Below are positions 45,067-59,300 of a stretch of DNA of 64,000 nt, piece after piece. The notes under the pieces were generated by a model. It was given only the letters and a program-made list of their open reading frames with translations. It had not been told where the DNA came from and did no database searches. Position 1 is the first letter of the stretch, and each line of letters begins with the position of its first letter. The stretch lies in NCBI GenBank assembly GCA_963682055.1, contig OY821742.1, positions 26,135,060 to 26,199,059 of the forward strand, read 5' to 3'. Made by a program: the position numbers and the translations under genes. The stretch is from Primula veris. Lineage: Eukaryota > Streptophyta > Magnoliopsida > Ericales > Primulaceae.

Positions 45067-47318
45067 TGTAACATCCCGTATTTTTATAAGTGTTTTTAAT
45101 TAGGAATTTATTTATCCAAAAACGTTTTATTCAAAATTTTACCAAAAATCGGTCACTCGACTTATTTTTAGCCAAAAACCGAAACTCTTCCGAAAAACCT
45201 TATTTTAAAAACCTGTTACTAATTTTACTAATAAAAAGGAATCAATAGATTTGTTTATAAAGATTTGTTATTATTGAGTAGTTTATTAATAATTTTGATT
45301 AAAAATTAGCTTTTAGAAATTTGGGGACCAAATAGTTCGCTTCCACAAACTTTGTAAAAACAGTTTTTCTATACCTAAAATCAGCCCACTTTTCAATTCT
45401 TTAAACCTAAAAATCAGCCAAGAGAAAAGAGAGAAAAAGAGAGAAAAGAGAAGAAGAAGAAGAAGAAGTAGAAGAAGAAGAAGAAGAAGAAGAAGAAGAA
45501 GAAGAGAAACCACGTTAGCGGATTATTACCGAAATCATCTCCTCTACATGCTAAGGTAACGGGGGTTATCCATTGCGACTAGACGAGAGTGTATGTTAGG
45601 TTATGTTTTACGTTTATTTTAAATTGGGGGTTTTTCCTTTAATCTCAATTAGGTTTTTAAATTGTTAATTGAGTTTATTTGTTGTACGTTATAGATTGGG
45701 TGGTTGAAACAAATTTAAAAGTCTGCCAAAGTACAGCTAGGTTATATATATCACGTGTCTTGGCCATAACAAAAAAATATCTGCAATAAGAAGTATTAAT
45801 ACTTGCAATCGATTAAATATATACGGAGTATATGAATTTTGCATGTCTTTAATTTCTTTTTATTTTTACAAGTTCTTATATAGAAAATATTACATATGCC
45901 AATGTCATTTAATGAAATATGAAATTTCATCATGATGCTTTGCTCAACATCACTGTCTTGTATATTTCTGCTGTTTTTTTTAATTTTATATATATATTAG
46001 TTTGAAAAGCTCACATTGGAGTAGTTGATGATTTAGTCTTTTGATTTCGGATTAATGAGAATATTAATGGGTTGCGTGTTTTATGCGTTGATTATGTATT
46101 ATTATGGTTGTTGATGGAATTGGATAAATTTATGTTGAATAATGGTGAATTGTAGTTTATGCATACAAGGTGTTTGTTAAAATGTCTGAAAGTGATTTTA
46201 TGTTGTTATAGCATTTGGCTAGTTGTGAATTTAGTACATGTGGTTATGTGTTATGTTGTATTACGTTAAGTGACGTATGAGATGGTGTTATTTTAATAGT
46301 ATAATATTATTGGCCGAGGCCTTAATATTTATACGTATGAGATTGTGTTAATTGAATGATTTTATATTATTGGCCGAGGCCTTGTGATTTAGCTGTAGTG
46401 GCAATGGTCTCTGTCTCTCCCTAATTCCGGGGACAGAAGACGGCCGAGGGGATAGGGAATGACCTACCTTACGGACTGGGGTAGGTGGCGTGAGAGGTCC
46501 CAGTGTGCACTATATTTATTTTATTGTTAGCAATGGTCTATGTCTCTCCCTAATTCCGGGGGCATAAGACGGCCGAAGGGATAGGGAATGACTCGTCTTA
46601 CGGACTGGGACGAGTGGCGTGAGAGGTCCAAGTGCGCACTATAAATCTACTTTTATGTTGCAATGGTCTCTGTCTCTCCCTAATTCCGGGGACAGAAGAT
46701 GGCCGAAGGGATAGGGAATGACCTACCTTACGGACTGGGGTAGGTGGCGTGAGAGGTCCATGTATGCTGTTGATGTGTATTTAATTTATTTAATTTATCG
46801 TAGTTGTAGAATGTCATTATATTTCTTTTTATACGTCGATTATCGTAGTTGTAGAATGTCATTATATTTCTTTTTATACGTCGATTATTGTAGTTGTAGG
46901 ATTTGTGAGCTCTTGCATTTATGGGATGGAGTGACGGTATTTGTGATGCCGTCCCGTCTAGTTATGTGCGTGGGACTCACCGTTACAATTTTGTATTTCA
47001 GGTACAACTTAGGTGGAGGCGTATGGTTAAGAGTTTTAGCAAGGCATCACATGGGTTCGGGCTTTGCTTTCTTTTTACTTAAATTATTTTTGAGGTTGTA
47101 GCCTACGGGCAAATTCATTCGTTCGTAATTTTCAGCTTTTATAAATCCTGTCTTGTAGCCACGTTTGGCAAACAGTTTATTTTATTCATTTATTTGTTCC
47201 ATTAGCTTGAAAATGTTTTCTTTTAAAAATTTTAATTTTGTACCAACAGGTTCTATTTTCTTTTGTTTTAAAAAGGTCATGCCTCGATATCCGTGTTTAT
47301 GGAAATTGGGGCGTGACA
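45067..47318 (+). mobile_element. Solo LTR, Tekay-like gypsy (unit B)
   Basis: 2,252 bp, TGTAACATCCCG to GGGGCGTGACA, target duplication TCTAA at 45,062-45,066 and 47,319-47,323. Differs from unit A by GAA length, a shorter TTTAA run (about 46,780) and a handful of substitutions, two of them in the hairpin repeats (outside the stems). Confidence 0.9.
46401..46763 (+). repeat. Three-unit hairpin tandem repeat (unit B)
   Basis: Same three units as 5,168-5,530. The two substitutions seen (ggtggcatg to ggtggcgtg, agacggcc to agatggcc) leave the 7-bp stems and the 11-nt loops untouched. Confidence 0.9.
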
Positions 47319-48155
47319 TCTAATTCATCATTACTTTCGATATTATTAATACCCTCATCTAATGTGTTAAGTTCATCGGTATTTGACTTTGCGAAACTTC
47401 CCATGGCTTGATCATCACCACAAATCAATGTAAACTGATCATACATTTCAATAGACTTATTTATATATGGAGAAGCCTTTGGATGAGCCTGAAATAACAG
47501 AAAAATTATATAAGAAAAAAGAAGACAAACTTGATTAAAATGATAAAAGTAAATATAACTTACTTCACAATATGTTTTCTGAACTTCGAGTGAGCATGTG
47601 AACATCTTTTGACTTTCAACCCACCCAAATCCGCTTCCGTTCATTTGAATTTTTCTTACTTCACCAAACTTCTTTTTGATTGTTCTCATTCGGTTTTCAA
47701 CATGATCAGAATTACAACAAGTATTAAATTCCAATGAGATTGCTTTTGCAGCTTGAACGAATGAAGTTTTCTTGAAATTTTTATCTACTTTTCATCCTGC
47801 TTTTACCTCATCAATTAAAAAATTTATAAGCACTACTTCCATTGCATCAGTCCATCGAAATTGATGTTTGGGTTTAGTATCAACATCGTCTCATGCAGCC
47901 ATCTAGGAAGAAAATTAAATACGATAAAGTAATGAAATAAAATATTAATTAAGCACAATATCATAACAAAGGCACATTGTTTAACAATCAGAAACAAAAA
48001 CATTCAAACTACGAAAGCATAAAACTCAAGTAACACCAAAACATCAATTGTTTCTATAGCTATTATACATAGTATTAGCAATTGAATCGCGTTTCTACTT
48101 CCACTCATTGTTCTCGACTCTTATTTGTTGGTGTGATCTTCTACTTGGACTTGTT

Positions 48156-49345
48156 TCATTTTGTGGTTGCATGATTTTCTTGTGTCTGAGAAAAAAGATT
48201 GTCGTTCGGATCAACACCCAATATATAGTTATGCAATATACAACAAGCTATAACCACTTCAACTTGAGTTTCATAAGACCAATGTGGTTCAGTGGTCAAA
48301 ACACTAAACCTTTTTTTCAAGACACCAAATGCTCTTTCTATCGTTGTTCTCAAAGATGAATGATGAAGATTGAATAATTCTTTAGCACTTTCTGGTTCAT
48401 GATTACTGTATTCTTTTAGATGATATTTTGTAGCACGGTATGGAGGAATGAATCCTTTGCGAATTCCATAGCCTCCATCAACTAAAAAATATTTTCCTGT
48501 ATGCAAACAAATTTTTTATCATGCTAAAGAAATTTATTAAGGTAAAAACATATGTATTTTAATTTTCTTAGTTTTTAATGATTTTTCTTACCTTCGGGAA
48601 CTTTAAGCCCATTTCTCCTCGTTAATACATCTTCTAAGATAAGTGCATCATGTGCTGACCCTTCCCAACCAGCTAATACATAAGTAAATCTCAAATCGAA
48701 ACTGACAACAACCATTACATTTTGAGTAGGCTTATCTTTTCTTCCACGAAAACGTCCTTGAAGCTCAAGTGGTATAGATGCATGGACGTGAGTACCATCA
48801 ATTGCTCCAATACAATCCTAATAAACTCGATTAATTTAGAATTCATCCTATAATTTTATGTGGGATATAAATGTTATATTAGTCTGATTATGGATATTTA
48901 CCTTGAACCACGGCCAATATCTATGATTTTGCATGATTTCTGGCGGTGTTGTCGATGTTGGGCTCTTTATAAAATCATTTTGTAATTTTAAAATTACTTT
49001 TAATACCTTATGAAAATACCTTGACACAGTCTCGTTGGAACGAAAAAAATAACTGCCAATAATTCTATTTCGGACATTGTGACCCAAAACATGAAGAAAC
49101 ATGGCAAGTTGTTGTTCAATTGAAACATGTAAACTAGAAGTTAAATACTTTTTATTTTTCAATATAGAACAAAGTTTCAAAAAAGGTTGTTTTGACATAC
49201 GAAAATTGTGCAAGCATAGATCTTTACTATCAGTAATTAAAGTGTCAAAATATTTTTGTCTCTCTTCATCTCTATTAAGATAAGGCTCCCTAGGAATGTG
49301 ATCCATAAATTGCATACTAGTCAAAACACTCGCATAAACGGACAT
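48156..49345 (-). CDS. Harbinger transposase, three exons (unit B)
   Basis: Exons 49,345-48,902, 48,817-48,592 and 48,496-48,156, with the same splice sites and the same acidic residues (AIDGTH, EGSAHDA, TIERAFGV) as unit A. The one base difference seen (ttctacc/ttcttcc in exon 2) is silent, in the FRGRKD block. Two intact genes in the window could in principle supply transposase for relatives with the same TIRs. Confidence 0.85.
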
Positions 49346-50137
49346 CAACGTAGCTGTAAAAGCACTTTTTTTTTTCTCTTATCAATATATTTCCCTTTCA
49401 TCTACATCAAATAAATAAAGAAATACAAAAATTATAATCAACAAACAAAGATAATCAACTAAATATGATGCGGTTTATAAACCAAAATAAGAACTCAATA
49501 GCTACAAATATACAAGTTTTTGAGTTGTAGGTAACCAGGGCCATTTTGTTTTCAATTTTTAGATATAAACAATTTTAACATCAATCACCGTCTATACATA
49601 TAATATTGCAATTGCTAAATATGAGTTATTCCCATAAACATCATGATATTAGTTCACTATGGTAAAATTAAAGAAAAAACAGTAATATAGCCGTAAATGC
49701 ATAAAATACTAGCTAATTTGTATAAAAAGGTTGTAAACATAAATCACCACCACAATAATCAATATTATACCAGACAATAAGAAGCGAACAATCAAACTCA
49801 AACCAACCATTGTTTGTTATGACTATAATGAAATAGTCGTTTACAGTATGTTCAATTCCAATAAAAAAAATCTAGTTAGATCTAAATTTTGATTTTATTA
49901 ATATAAAAAGACAATAAAAAAATAATTACAGTTTAACAAAATAAGTTGGTTCGAAATACTAGAAAAAATCCTTTTGTAAGTTCAATTGGATTATAATATA
50001 TCTACATAGAAGTATGACAGAGATGAGAAAAATAAAATAAATACTTTTGTATTTATGCTGTTTTGATAGGGAGAGAGAATAATTTTTTTATTTTAGATAG
50101 ATAGTATAATAGGAGAAAGATTATACGTAGAGTATAG

Positions 50138-50188
<51 letters not shown>

Positions 50189-50388
50189 AATAGGATAGAA
50201 AAAATAGCGCGTAGTTCTGTAAAATGTTTCCGCCCTTTTTTTTAAGGGATATGTTTCCCCTCTTTTTCCTTGATTTGGGGGAAAGATTTTCCTAAAAATT
50301 TGCTTTTACCTTAAAACAATCAACTGTAATATTTGTTTTACCTAGAAAGATTTGTTTCCCCTTATTTTACACCAAAACAAACAGAGTC

Positions 50389-51314
50389 TTAATGATAATC
50401 TTTTCAAGGCAAGGCTTAATCTGGCTAGAAATGAGTTTAGAGATGCATTTACTCATGAAATAGGTCTGAAGTCAGTAACAAAAGTGCGGTTACTAGTTTT
50501 AGGATCAGGGTGACACTAGTTTTATTGATTTGTTTGAGCATGACACTAGTATTAAAGAAGTCTCTCATAACATCAATAATGTGAGGCCCTATAATACTCC
50601 AAGAGTGCTGAAAGAAAAAAAGAATTAACCATCAGCGCCAGGAGCTTTATCAGGTGTAAGAGAAAACATACATTTAGTAATGTCATCACTAGTGAATTTC
50701 ACATCCATGTTATCAATCATCTCAGCAGTGATGACATTTTTAACATAATGGTCTAAGTGGGCTTTGCAAATCTAGTTCCCATCAGAATTAATACCAAGAA
50801 GGTTAGAGTAATGGTCAACAAAAGGAGAAGCAATATCATTATGATTAGTCAAATTAGAGCCATCAGTGTGGGTGATACCAGCAGTTCTGTTATTGTTGTT
50901 TCTTTAGTACACAGTCTTAAAAAATTAAGCAGTATGATCACCTTTGTCCAGCCATTGGACTCTACTTTTCCACTTAGCTAAACTTTCTTCAGTATCAATT
51001 GAAGGTTAAGAATGTTATCTCTTAAAGAGTTTAAATAGGGAATGGTGATTGAGGGGTCATCAGAGTCAAACAACATCTGAGAATCATGAAGTGATTTCCT
51101 AGCAATGGTAATATGAGACTTAAAATCAGCATTCGGACTTCTAGCAAGATTCTTAAGAGCAATTTTAACCTCGTGCAATTTTTTAACAACAATGAACATC
51201 TTAGTAATATAAAATTTCTTGAGCTAAGCTTTTTTGACAGTGTCATTAAACTCATCAAACTTATTCCAATAATTAAAAAGTCTAAAAGGCTTAGGACCAC
51301 TACTAAATTTGGAG
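50389..51314 (-). pseudogene. LINE linker and RT N-terminal part (unit B)
   Basis: Counterpart of 9,205-10,130, with GPKPFRLFNYWNKFDEF and KKLHEVKIALKNLARSPN. Frameshifts and stops as in unit A. Confidence 0.75.
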
Positions 51315-52104
51315 CAAAATGTCTTCATAACAACATTTTTATTGGGAAGCTCAAACAACAAGAAAGCACGTAACCGACAATTACTTATTTCAGTTAAATG
51401 GCAAAATACTACAAAATTTCTTAAAACCTCGTATGTAAGTGAGAAATTAATAAAATCTCTTGCCCATATTTCATTAGTTGAACTCATTTTGAACATTTAT
51501 CCAATATCCTCTCTACAAAGGTGATTTTTTTTAATTAGATCCAATCAAATTAACTGAGATTGCCAACATTACTATTGATAAAAAAATTATGGTTTTCTTT
51601 TTAAAGCAAACATCAAGAGTTATTATACTACATATCTATCTATCTATATATTTTATTTTTTTTAGTAAAAGAGCTTGCTATCAAAGTATCCACACTGAAA
51701 ATATTTTTCCAAAAGCACGGAAATATATGATTAACATGAAAACTTACTGTGAGTATCATAAACTCAGAATTTAGACACAAAGTTTCACATGCTGAAAAAA
51801 ATCAGCAACCTGCACAAATAGGTTTTACTTTTGCGCTATGAGTAATCCTAGCACTTAGCATTCAAAGTAACAAATATTACTACTCCGCGTTCCTTGTATG
51901 TTGAAATATTCTCTAAAAGCCAAACTTTCATTCACAAACATTTGTTGTTTACCACTTTCGATCTTTCACTGCACTTCTTTTCCATGCCACTTTAGGCTGT
52001 CCCCCTATTCTTCTCAGCTCAAACATATACACAAAATTCCCATGTGGTCATGTCTCACTCCAGTACTTCTCAACCGTATATAGCACATCATAAGTATATG
52101 TAAC

Positions 52105-55100
52105 TGTGAAAATGATATTTTTGTATATTTATTCTTATTACAAGTGTACATATATATAGCAGTCTTATTCTATTGTTACATTGTAGCTGATTAAATAAGC
52201 AATCACCTAATAAATGCTATTTACAAACATATAAAAACTGAAGTATAATTCTAGCTAATTCAAATTCAAACACACTCCTTTATTGAAGGAGATTGATTTT
52301 CTCTAACATCCTCCCTTAAAATTGGCGGGCTTGCACGAACAAGTTTGCGAATAAGGAGACAATGACGCTGCTTGTGAAGAATCTTGGTGAGGAGGTCTGT
52401 TGGTTGATCAACTGATGGATTAAAGCAAACACGATGACTGCCAGGAGCAACTTTCTCACAGATAAAGTGATAATCGAGTTCAATATGCTTTGTGCGGGCA
52501 TAAATACCATATTTGAGGCCATGTAAGTAGCACTTAGGTTGTCGCAATGCAATAAAATTGGAAATTGAACAGCAGCACCAAGTTCATAAAGCAAGAAGGC
52601 TAACCAAGTAGTTTCAGCACTAGCATGAGAAAGTGCACGATACTCAGATTCAGCGCTGGAACAAGCAACCATAGGTTGCTTTTAAGAACACCAAAAGGCC
52701 AAGTTTGTTCCTATATAAATAAGATAACCAGTAGTTGAGCGATGAGTATCCGAAAAACCGGTTCAATCAACATCGACATAAGCAACTAGAGGGGTAAGAT
52801 TACGTTGAGGACCGAAGAATAGACCATGATCAAGTGTTCTTTTCATATATCGAATGATACGCTTAACTGCAGCAAGATGTGGTACGCGTGGCTGACTCAT
52901 GAACTGTGAAATGGAGTTGACCGCGAATGCAATGTCAGGACGGGTTATTATTAGGTACCGAAGGAATCCAACTATTTCTTAGAAGGCAATCGGATTGGGA
53001 AGAATACCACCTTCGGTGGCAGTGGGGATCGCTTTGGCAGACATTGGTGTATTAACTGGCTTGCTAAGTAGCATATCATGCTTTACAAGTAAATCATAAG
53101 CATATCGAAGTTGACTGATATGAATACCGTTTAATTGAGACATGACCAACCAAGAGAGTAATGAAAAGTGGCAAGATCCTTTATATTGAAGCTATTTTCT
53201 AATTTATCGATAAACCATTGTAATAACAAATCATCACTCCATGTGACCACAATATCATCAACATATAGTTGAAAATAAATAGTTTGTGTGCCAAGTCTAA
53301 ATATGAACAATGACGAATCTGCCCGACTCTTTACAAAATGAACAGATAACAAGAAAGAAGCCATACGATGAAACCATGATCGTGGTGCCTGTTTGAGGCC
53401 GTAGAGGGCCTTGTTAAGCTTGCATACATATGATGGACGAGATGTATCAATGAAACCTGGTAGTTGTACGATATATACATCATCTTGTAGAAAACCTTGA
53501 AAAAAAAGCATTCTTAACATTTAATTAACGAATGGACCAACCTTTAGATACAGCAAAAGGTAATACAGTACGGATAGTTACAGGCTTAATTACTGGAGTC
53601 TATACCTTGCCGTTGATGGAAACATTTGTCTACCAAATGCATTTTGTGGCGTTCAATAATGCCATCTGGGTTGTGTTTGACATGAAACACCCACTTGCAT
53701 CCAACATAGTTATGTGAGGAAGAGGGAGGAACCAAAGTCCAAGTGTTGTTTTTCACTAGAGCATTAATTTCTTCAAACATAGCATTACGCCGGACCTGAT
53801 GCTTAGATGCCTGAGAATAGCATGTAGATTCGGCATATTCAATAGTAGTAATTAGAGCACAAGGAATAGGATATTTTACAATGCCGTCACTTCGAGTTAT
53901 AGTTTGAACAATGTCATCTTTGAGGTGAGTCTACATAGCATGACTGGACTGAGGAGGGTCATGAATTGATGCAGATGGTAGTGAATCTTCAGGAAGAATG
54001 ATGTTGGTCATCGGTGCGGCTTCAAGGAAAGAAGAAGCAACAGGAGGCTAGAGGTTTGGACCTGGTAGGGGAAGAGACGGAACATGAGTTCTCGATGATC
54101 GATGATCGGAGTTGGTAAGTTTTTAGTGGTACAGGTGGCGGTAATGGTGGTGGAATCGGTGGGATTGATGTCGGTTGAGTAGTTAGTGACATGGGGAAAG
54201 TAGATGGATTGTTGGTGGGAGGTGAAGATATAGAAGGCAAGGGTAAAGAAGCTTCTATTGAAGGGGGGTCGGGAAGTGAAGTGGCAATAGTGGTTGTTAG
54301 ACAGGGCTCTATGTCAGAGGACAATGGTGGCGAGGGGACTTGTGGAGGGGGTGGATAGGAAAGTAAAACAAATTCAATGGGATCAATATTATAGTGTAAC
54401 TGTGTATCTTTAAAGGGAAAAGTATTTTTGTTAAATAAAACATGGCGAGAAATATAGACACGACCAATGATAGGATTTAAACAACGATAGCCTTTTTGGT
54501 GAGGTCTGTAACCAAGAATTACACATTCAACACTACGACTCGAAAGTTTATTAGAGTTCTATGGACCGATATGAGGATAACAAGCACATCCGAAGACACG
54601 GAGGGAAGAATAGGAAGGTTGAGTACCATATAGGTAATGGTGCAGGGTATCCCAATTAACAGTGGGTGTAGGAAGGATATTGATAAGATATACTGAAGTT
54701 AAGACTGCTTCAACCCAAAGACTTTGTGGAGCTCCGGAGGTAAGGAGGAGACTACGAGCCATTGTGGCAATATGTCAATGTTTCCGCTCAACCATCCTAT
54801 TTTGTTCTGGTGTGTGAGGGCAAGAGAACCATTGTTGAATTCCTAAGGATTGACAATAATGAGACAATGGACTATTAACATATTCAGTCCCGTTGTCACT
54901 TTGAAGATATTTGATGGTTTGGCTAAAAATATTTTGAATTCTAGCAACCAAAGTTTGAAAATAAGTGAAAACTTCATTTTTGCGACACATGGAAAAAGCC
55001 AAGTATATCGAGAAAATTCACCAGTAAAGAGCACATAATACTTAAATCCACTAATAGATAGTGTAAGTGACACCCAAATATCACTATGAACGATATGAAA

Positions 55101-55857
55101 TGGAAAAGCCGCAGTTTCGTGGTTTGTAGGAAACGGTAATTGATGAGATTTGCTAAGGGCACAATCTCGACAAAAGGAATGGAAAGACAATTTAGAACCA
55201 ATAATAGAACCTAACCGAGCTAATACATTGGACGCCGGATGACCTAAACGGTTGTGCCAGACTGAGGATTGAATGGAGGCAAGAGGTTGAGGGGTATTAG
55301 TGTTACAGGACAAGTTGAGTGGGTAAAGACCATCTTTACAAAGATTTTGAAACAAAAGACGACCGGTTCGTATGCAATAAATTTGATAATAGTCGGGAGA
55401 GAGTAGGATGAAAACATCATTGTGTTTGGTGAAACGAGCAACATAGAGGAGATTTTTACAAATCAAAGGGATTTCAAAGACATTATTTAGGGAAAAGTCG
55501 GATGAGCCCGAGTGCAGGGAATATTACCGGTATGACCAACGGACATGGAGTCACCATTAGCCATGTAAACATTATGTGATATTCTATATGGTTGGGGATT
55601 ACTCACTGACATGGATGTTATGTGATGGGTTGCTCTGGTATCCATGTACCATTTCGGATCAGCAGCGAAATGAACAACAGAAAATGGAGAAATATTGGAT
55701 GCAGCAGTAAATTGATGTGGAGGAATTACAGAGAATTTAGAGCAAGACATTTTACTTTATTTTTGGTTTTTTTTGGTTACTTAGTTGAATAGAAATGTAA
55801 GAATATGTGGTTGAGTAGTGGGCTAGACTGATTTCGGGAAATTGATTTTCTCAAACA
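52105..55857 (-). mobile_element. copia-2, truncated Ty1/copia element (unit B)
   Basis: Target duplication GTAAC at 52,100-52,104 and 55,858-55,862. 3' LTR 52,105-52,308. One extra A near 53,506, in the run coding the NAFFQGF block, shifts the RT frame in this copy; unit A keeps that frame. Confidence 0.9.
52266..55750 (-). pseudogene. copia-2 pol, degraded (unit B)
   Basis: Same domain order as unit A: protease WYMDTRATHHI, integrase, proline-rich hinge, RT with LYVDDIVVT near 53,270, RNase H. Here the RT segment from GFLQDDVYIVQ through SLGWS is open over 53,131-53,520. QAPRSWFHRM replaces QAPRAWFHRM of unit A. Confidence 0.88.
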
Positions 55858-56454
55858 GTAACTACCCTTGCCATGTGATTCACACCAGAGTTGCCAGTCT
55901 TCAAAAACCCGCGTGTCACCCTTATGAGGTTTTTCACCGAAATACTATTTTTAAAATCTAAACTCTCTCTCGAGCATTTGATCCTTGTGTGGCTCATTCT
56001 TACGACCATTTCCGCCATGACCAGAATAAACCAACACCTCAGAATTTCCCAGATAATCGATATATCCCTCTGTGTTCGAGGCAATGAGGCTAGTAGCTAC
56101 GATTACACTACCACGTTTTATGTAATCAATTCCCGCTTGAGTGTATCTATATGTGTAACGATAATTACGAATTCGACTTGGTATAGAAACTCGTCCCCCA
56201 ACTCTACACCAGACACCACCCCAATCCATTGTTTCTATATGTTAACTTCTTTTCCTTTATCTCTTATCATTATCATTGCTCTTAAATCAACCCTTCCTAT
56301 CCCTTTTTCTTGGTTTCCATATTTCACTACATGTTTTTGTGAGACTTCCTCATATATTGCACGAAATAGAGACAAAGTCGCCTTTACTTTTTCCCTAGCT
56401 TTGCTAGAAATATCAATCTTTTGCGCACTTTTGTCGAGTTTGTGGGTTTTCCAT

Positions 56455-57894
56455 GCATGAGAAACCAAGTTTTATTTAAAATCTGCCCTAGCTCTTTCTC
56501 TTTCTACATTTTTACGAAATCACCTTTTATCAAATTCAAAGGATTTCCTTTAGAAACCAAGATGGTTTTCATATCAACCCTCAAAAAGAAAAAGTTAATT
56601 TTCGTATCCGTCCTAGCTTTTTCTCGCTCCAAATTGTTTGACGAATCACCAGTTATTAAATTTGAGTGATTTACATGTGTAACCAAATTCTTTCTCATAA
56701 CAACCCTAGCTCTTTCTGTTTCCAAAATGTTTATTGGATTAAGTTTAAATGGATTCGAGAGATTTAAATGTTAACCCTAGTTGTTTTTCAAATCCGCATC
56801 AATTTTTTATCTCACCAGATTGTTTCCGAAATCACCTTTTATCGTACTCGATGGCTTTCCATGAGAAACCAAGTTGCTCATGGAGTCGATTCTAGCTCTT
56901 TCTCTCACTAGATTGCTTCCTGAATCAGCTATCCTCGTTGTCTTCTTGAATGACATGGGAACATCTAGATTTCTTCTCTTCGAATATAAATCTCGAGCAA
57001 CAATTCCTTTTAATTCTAAAACCTTCAAATTATTTCAGGAAGTTATTCTCAAAAGCTCTTCTTTAGTGGGCCTAAGAACATTACGTCCATAAAATGGAGG
57101 AAATTGACATTCGAAAGTGACCCTTCTCCTAGGAAATTTATTTTACTGCAAACTTTTGTCAGCTACTTTAGTGGCAAAATCATCTGAAATTTTCCCATTA
57201 ATTTCTCGCAAAATCAACCTCTAATACATGAGTCTCACTTTTCTTGTCCACATGACCATCGGTTGGAGCACATTGATTTTTAACATTTTTCATCACCTCA
57301 TCACTACTCGAACCAATATCTAAAATATCCTTACTTACAAAAGTAGTAGGAGAATTTTCAACTCCAAACAGCATATGTAACGTTTCTCCTGCCATATTTT
57401 CTCTCAGTTTTTGATCCAGAAGAGATGATAAATCAAGCCCAGTGTCCCTACAAGTTTCCATCAGTGCATTTTTCACCAAAATATCCAATGATCCCATTAT
57501 TTCCGATTTCACAATATTCTTCACCAACGGTTACAACACCGAAATATTCACAAGTTCTGATACATTTTTCCATTCACTTTGAGAAACTTCCATTGAACTT
57601 GTGTCAGTTCTATGTTCTCTTTGTTGCCAAGTGGTGTCAATGAATTGATGTGATATTAGACCCACAACCAGGTTGAAAGATATGCGCTACAGTCTCTTTC
57701 CCTTTATCGGAAGGACCCCATCTTCCTGATTATGTGAGTATCGCAAGAAAAAAACTAGGGTTTCTGTAAACTCTACGATGCATGGGTTCGAGAGTAACAG
57801 AGGCAAAAAGTAGGGCAAAAAGTAGTTCAGTATCCGTATTTAATAGAGAGAGAGTAAATAAACACGGCAAATGAGTGAGGAGAAATACATATAT
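56455..57894 (-). repeat. Left arm of the SUVH inverted repeat (unit B)
   Basis: Complementary to 57,926-59,300, spacer 57,895-57,925. Matches the unit A arm with two substitutions noticed (cttcaaat/cttcgaat and gagcatta/gaacatta). Confidence 0.88.
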
Positions 57895-57925
57895 TCTAGA
57901 ATAGTTTAAAATTTCATCTCTCTAA

Positions 57926-59300
57926 ATATATGTATTTCTCCTCACTCATTTACCGTGTTCATTTACACTCTCTCTATTAAATTCGGTTACTGAGCTTCTT
58001 TTTGCCTATATTACCCAAGAACCCAGGCATCTTAAATTTGCAGAAACCCTAGCTTTTTTCCTGCGATACTTAGATAATCAGGAAGATGGTGTACTTGCTA
58101 AATAAAAGTCTATGTGAAAATGTTAATGAAAATTCTTGTGGTGATTTTGGCGATAGAGGGAACGCGACGGCACCACTTGGAAACAAAGGGAGCATAGAAG
58201 CTGACATAAGTTTAATGGAAGTTGCTCAAAGAGAATGTGAAAATTTATCAGAAATTGTGAATGTTTTGGTGTTCCAACAGTTGGTGCAGTAGATTGTGAA
58301 ATCAGAAATAATAGGATCGTTGGATATTTTGGTGAAAAATACACTGACGAAAACTTGTAGGGCCACTAGGCTTGATTTATCATCTCTTATGGATCAAAAA
58401 CTGAGAGAAAATATGGTAGCACAAACATTACATAAGTTGTCTAGAGTTGAAAATTCTGCTACTACTTTCGTAAGGATATTTCAGATATTGGTTCGAGTAG
58501 TGACGGGGTGATGAAAAATGTTACAAATCAATGTGCTCCAACTGATGGTCATGTGGACAGGAAAAATGAGGTTGTATTAAAGGTTGATTGTGCGAGTAAA
58601 GGGAAAATTTTAGATTATTTTGCCACAAAAGCAGCAGACAAAAGTTTGCATGAAAATAAATTTCCTAAGATAACTTTCGAATGTGAATTTCCTCCATTTT
58701 GTGGACGTAATGCTCATGGGCCCACTGAAGAAGAGCCTTTGAGAATAACTTTTCGAAATAATTCAAAGGTTGTAGAATTAAAAGGAACTGTTGCTCGAGA
58801 TTTATATTCGAAAAGAAGAAATCTAGAAGATGTTCCCATGCCATTCAAGAAGACAGTGAGTATAGCTGATTTGGGAAGCAATCTAGTGAGACAGAGCTAG
58901 CACCGACATGATGAGCAACTTGGTATCTCATGAAAAGTCCTCGAGTACGATAATAGGTGATTTCAGAAACAATCTGGTGAGATAAAAAGTTTCTACGGAA
59001 TTGAAAAACAACTTGGGTTATTATTTAAAGTCCTCAAATTCATTTAAACTTAATCCAGTAAATAATTTGGAAACAGAAAGAGCTAGAGGTGTTATGAGAA
59101 AGAATTTGGTTACACATGTGAATCCCTCAAATTCGATAACTGGTGATTCATTAAACAATTTGGAGAGAGAAATAACTAGGACTGGTATGAAAATCAACTT
59201 GGTTTCTAATAGAAAGCCCATGAATTCGATAAAAGGTGATTCCCTAAACGATCTGGAAAAAGAAAGAGCTAGGGCTGATTTTATAATGAGCACTTCTTGA
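57926..59300 (+). pseudogene. Right arm: second SUVH N-terminal copy (unit B)
   Basis: Same as 16,741-18,115, ATG at 58,086, FPPFCGRNA near 58,690, repeat units at 59,001-59,300. No difference from unit A seen. Confidence 0.8.

Larger units (their letters stand above)
44713..47902 (-). pseudogene. Harbinger ORF1 (Myb/SANT-like), broken by the solo LTR (unit B)
   Basis: Same structure as 3,510-6,678, including the three in-frame TGA stops and the solo LTR insertion between ESNDELD and VEEITSTQ. No difference from unit A was noticed in the coding parts. Confidence 0.85.
44352..50388 (-). mobile_element. PIF/Harbinger DNA transposon (unit B)
   Basis: Same TIRs and TTA target duplication (44,349-44,351 and 50,389-50,391) as unit A. 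Shorter TA run (50,139-50,185), longer GAA run in the nested LTR. Confidence 0.93.
51949..57721 (-). pseudogene. SUVH5/6-like H3K9 methyltransferase fragment, split by copia-2 (unit B)
   Basis: Same structure as 10,765-16,536: amino-terminal region, FPPFYGRNA motif, repeats of about 30 residues, SRA domain in several frames, copia-2 insertion after ARVVT, then YDVLYTVEKYW and a stop. Substitutions against unit A include one in the SRA (ctttgta/cttggta near 56,180) and DLYLKRR/DLYSKRR. No SET domain. Confidence 0.85.
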
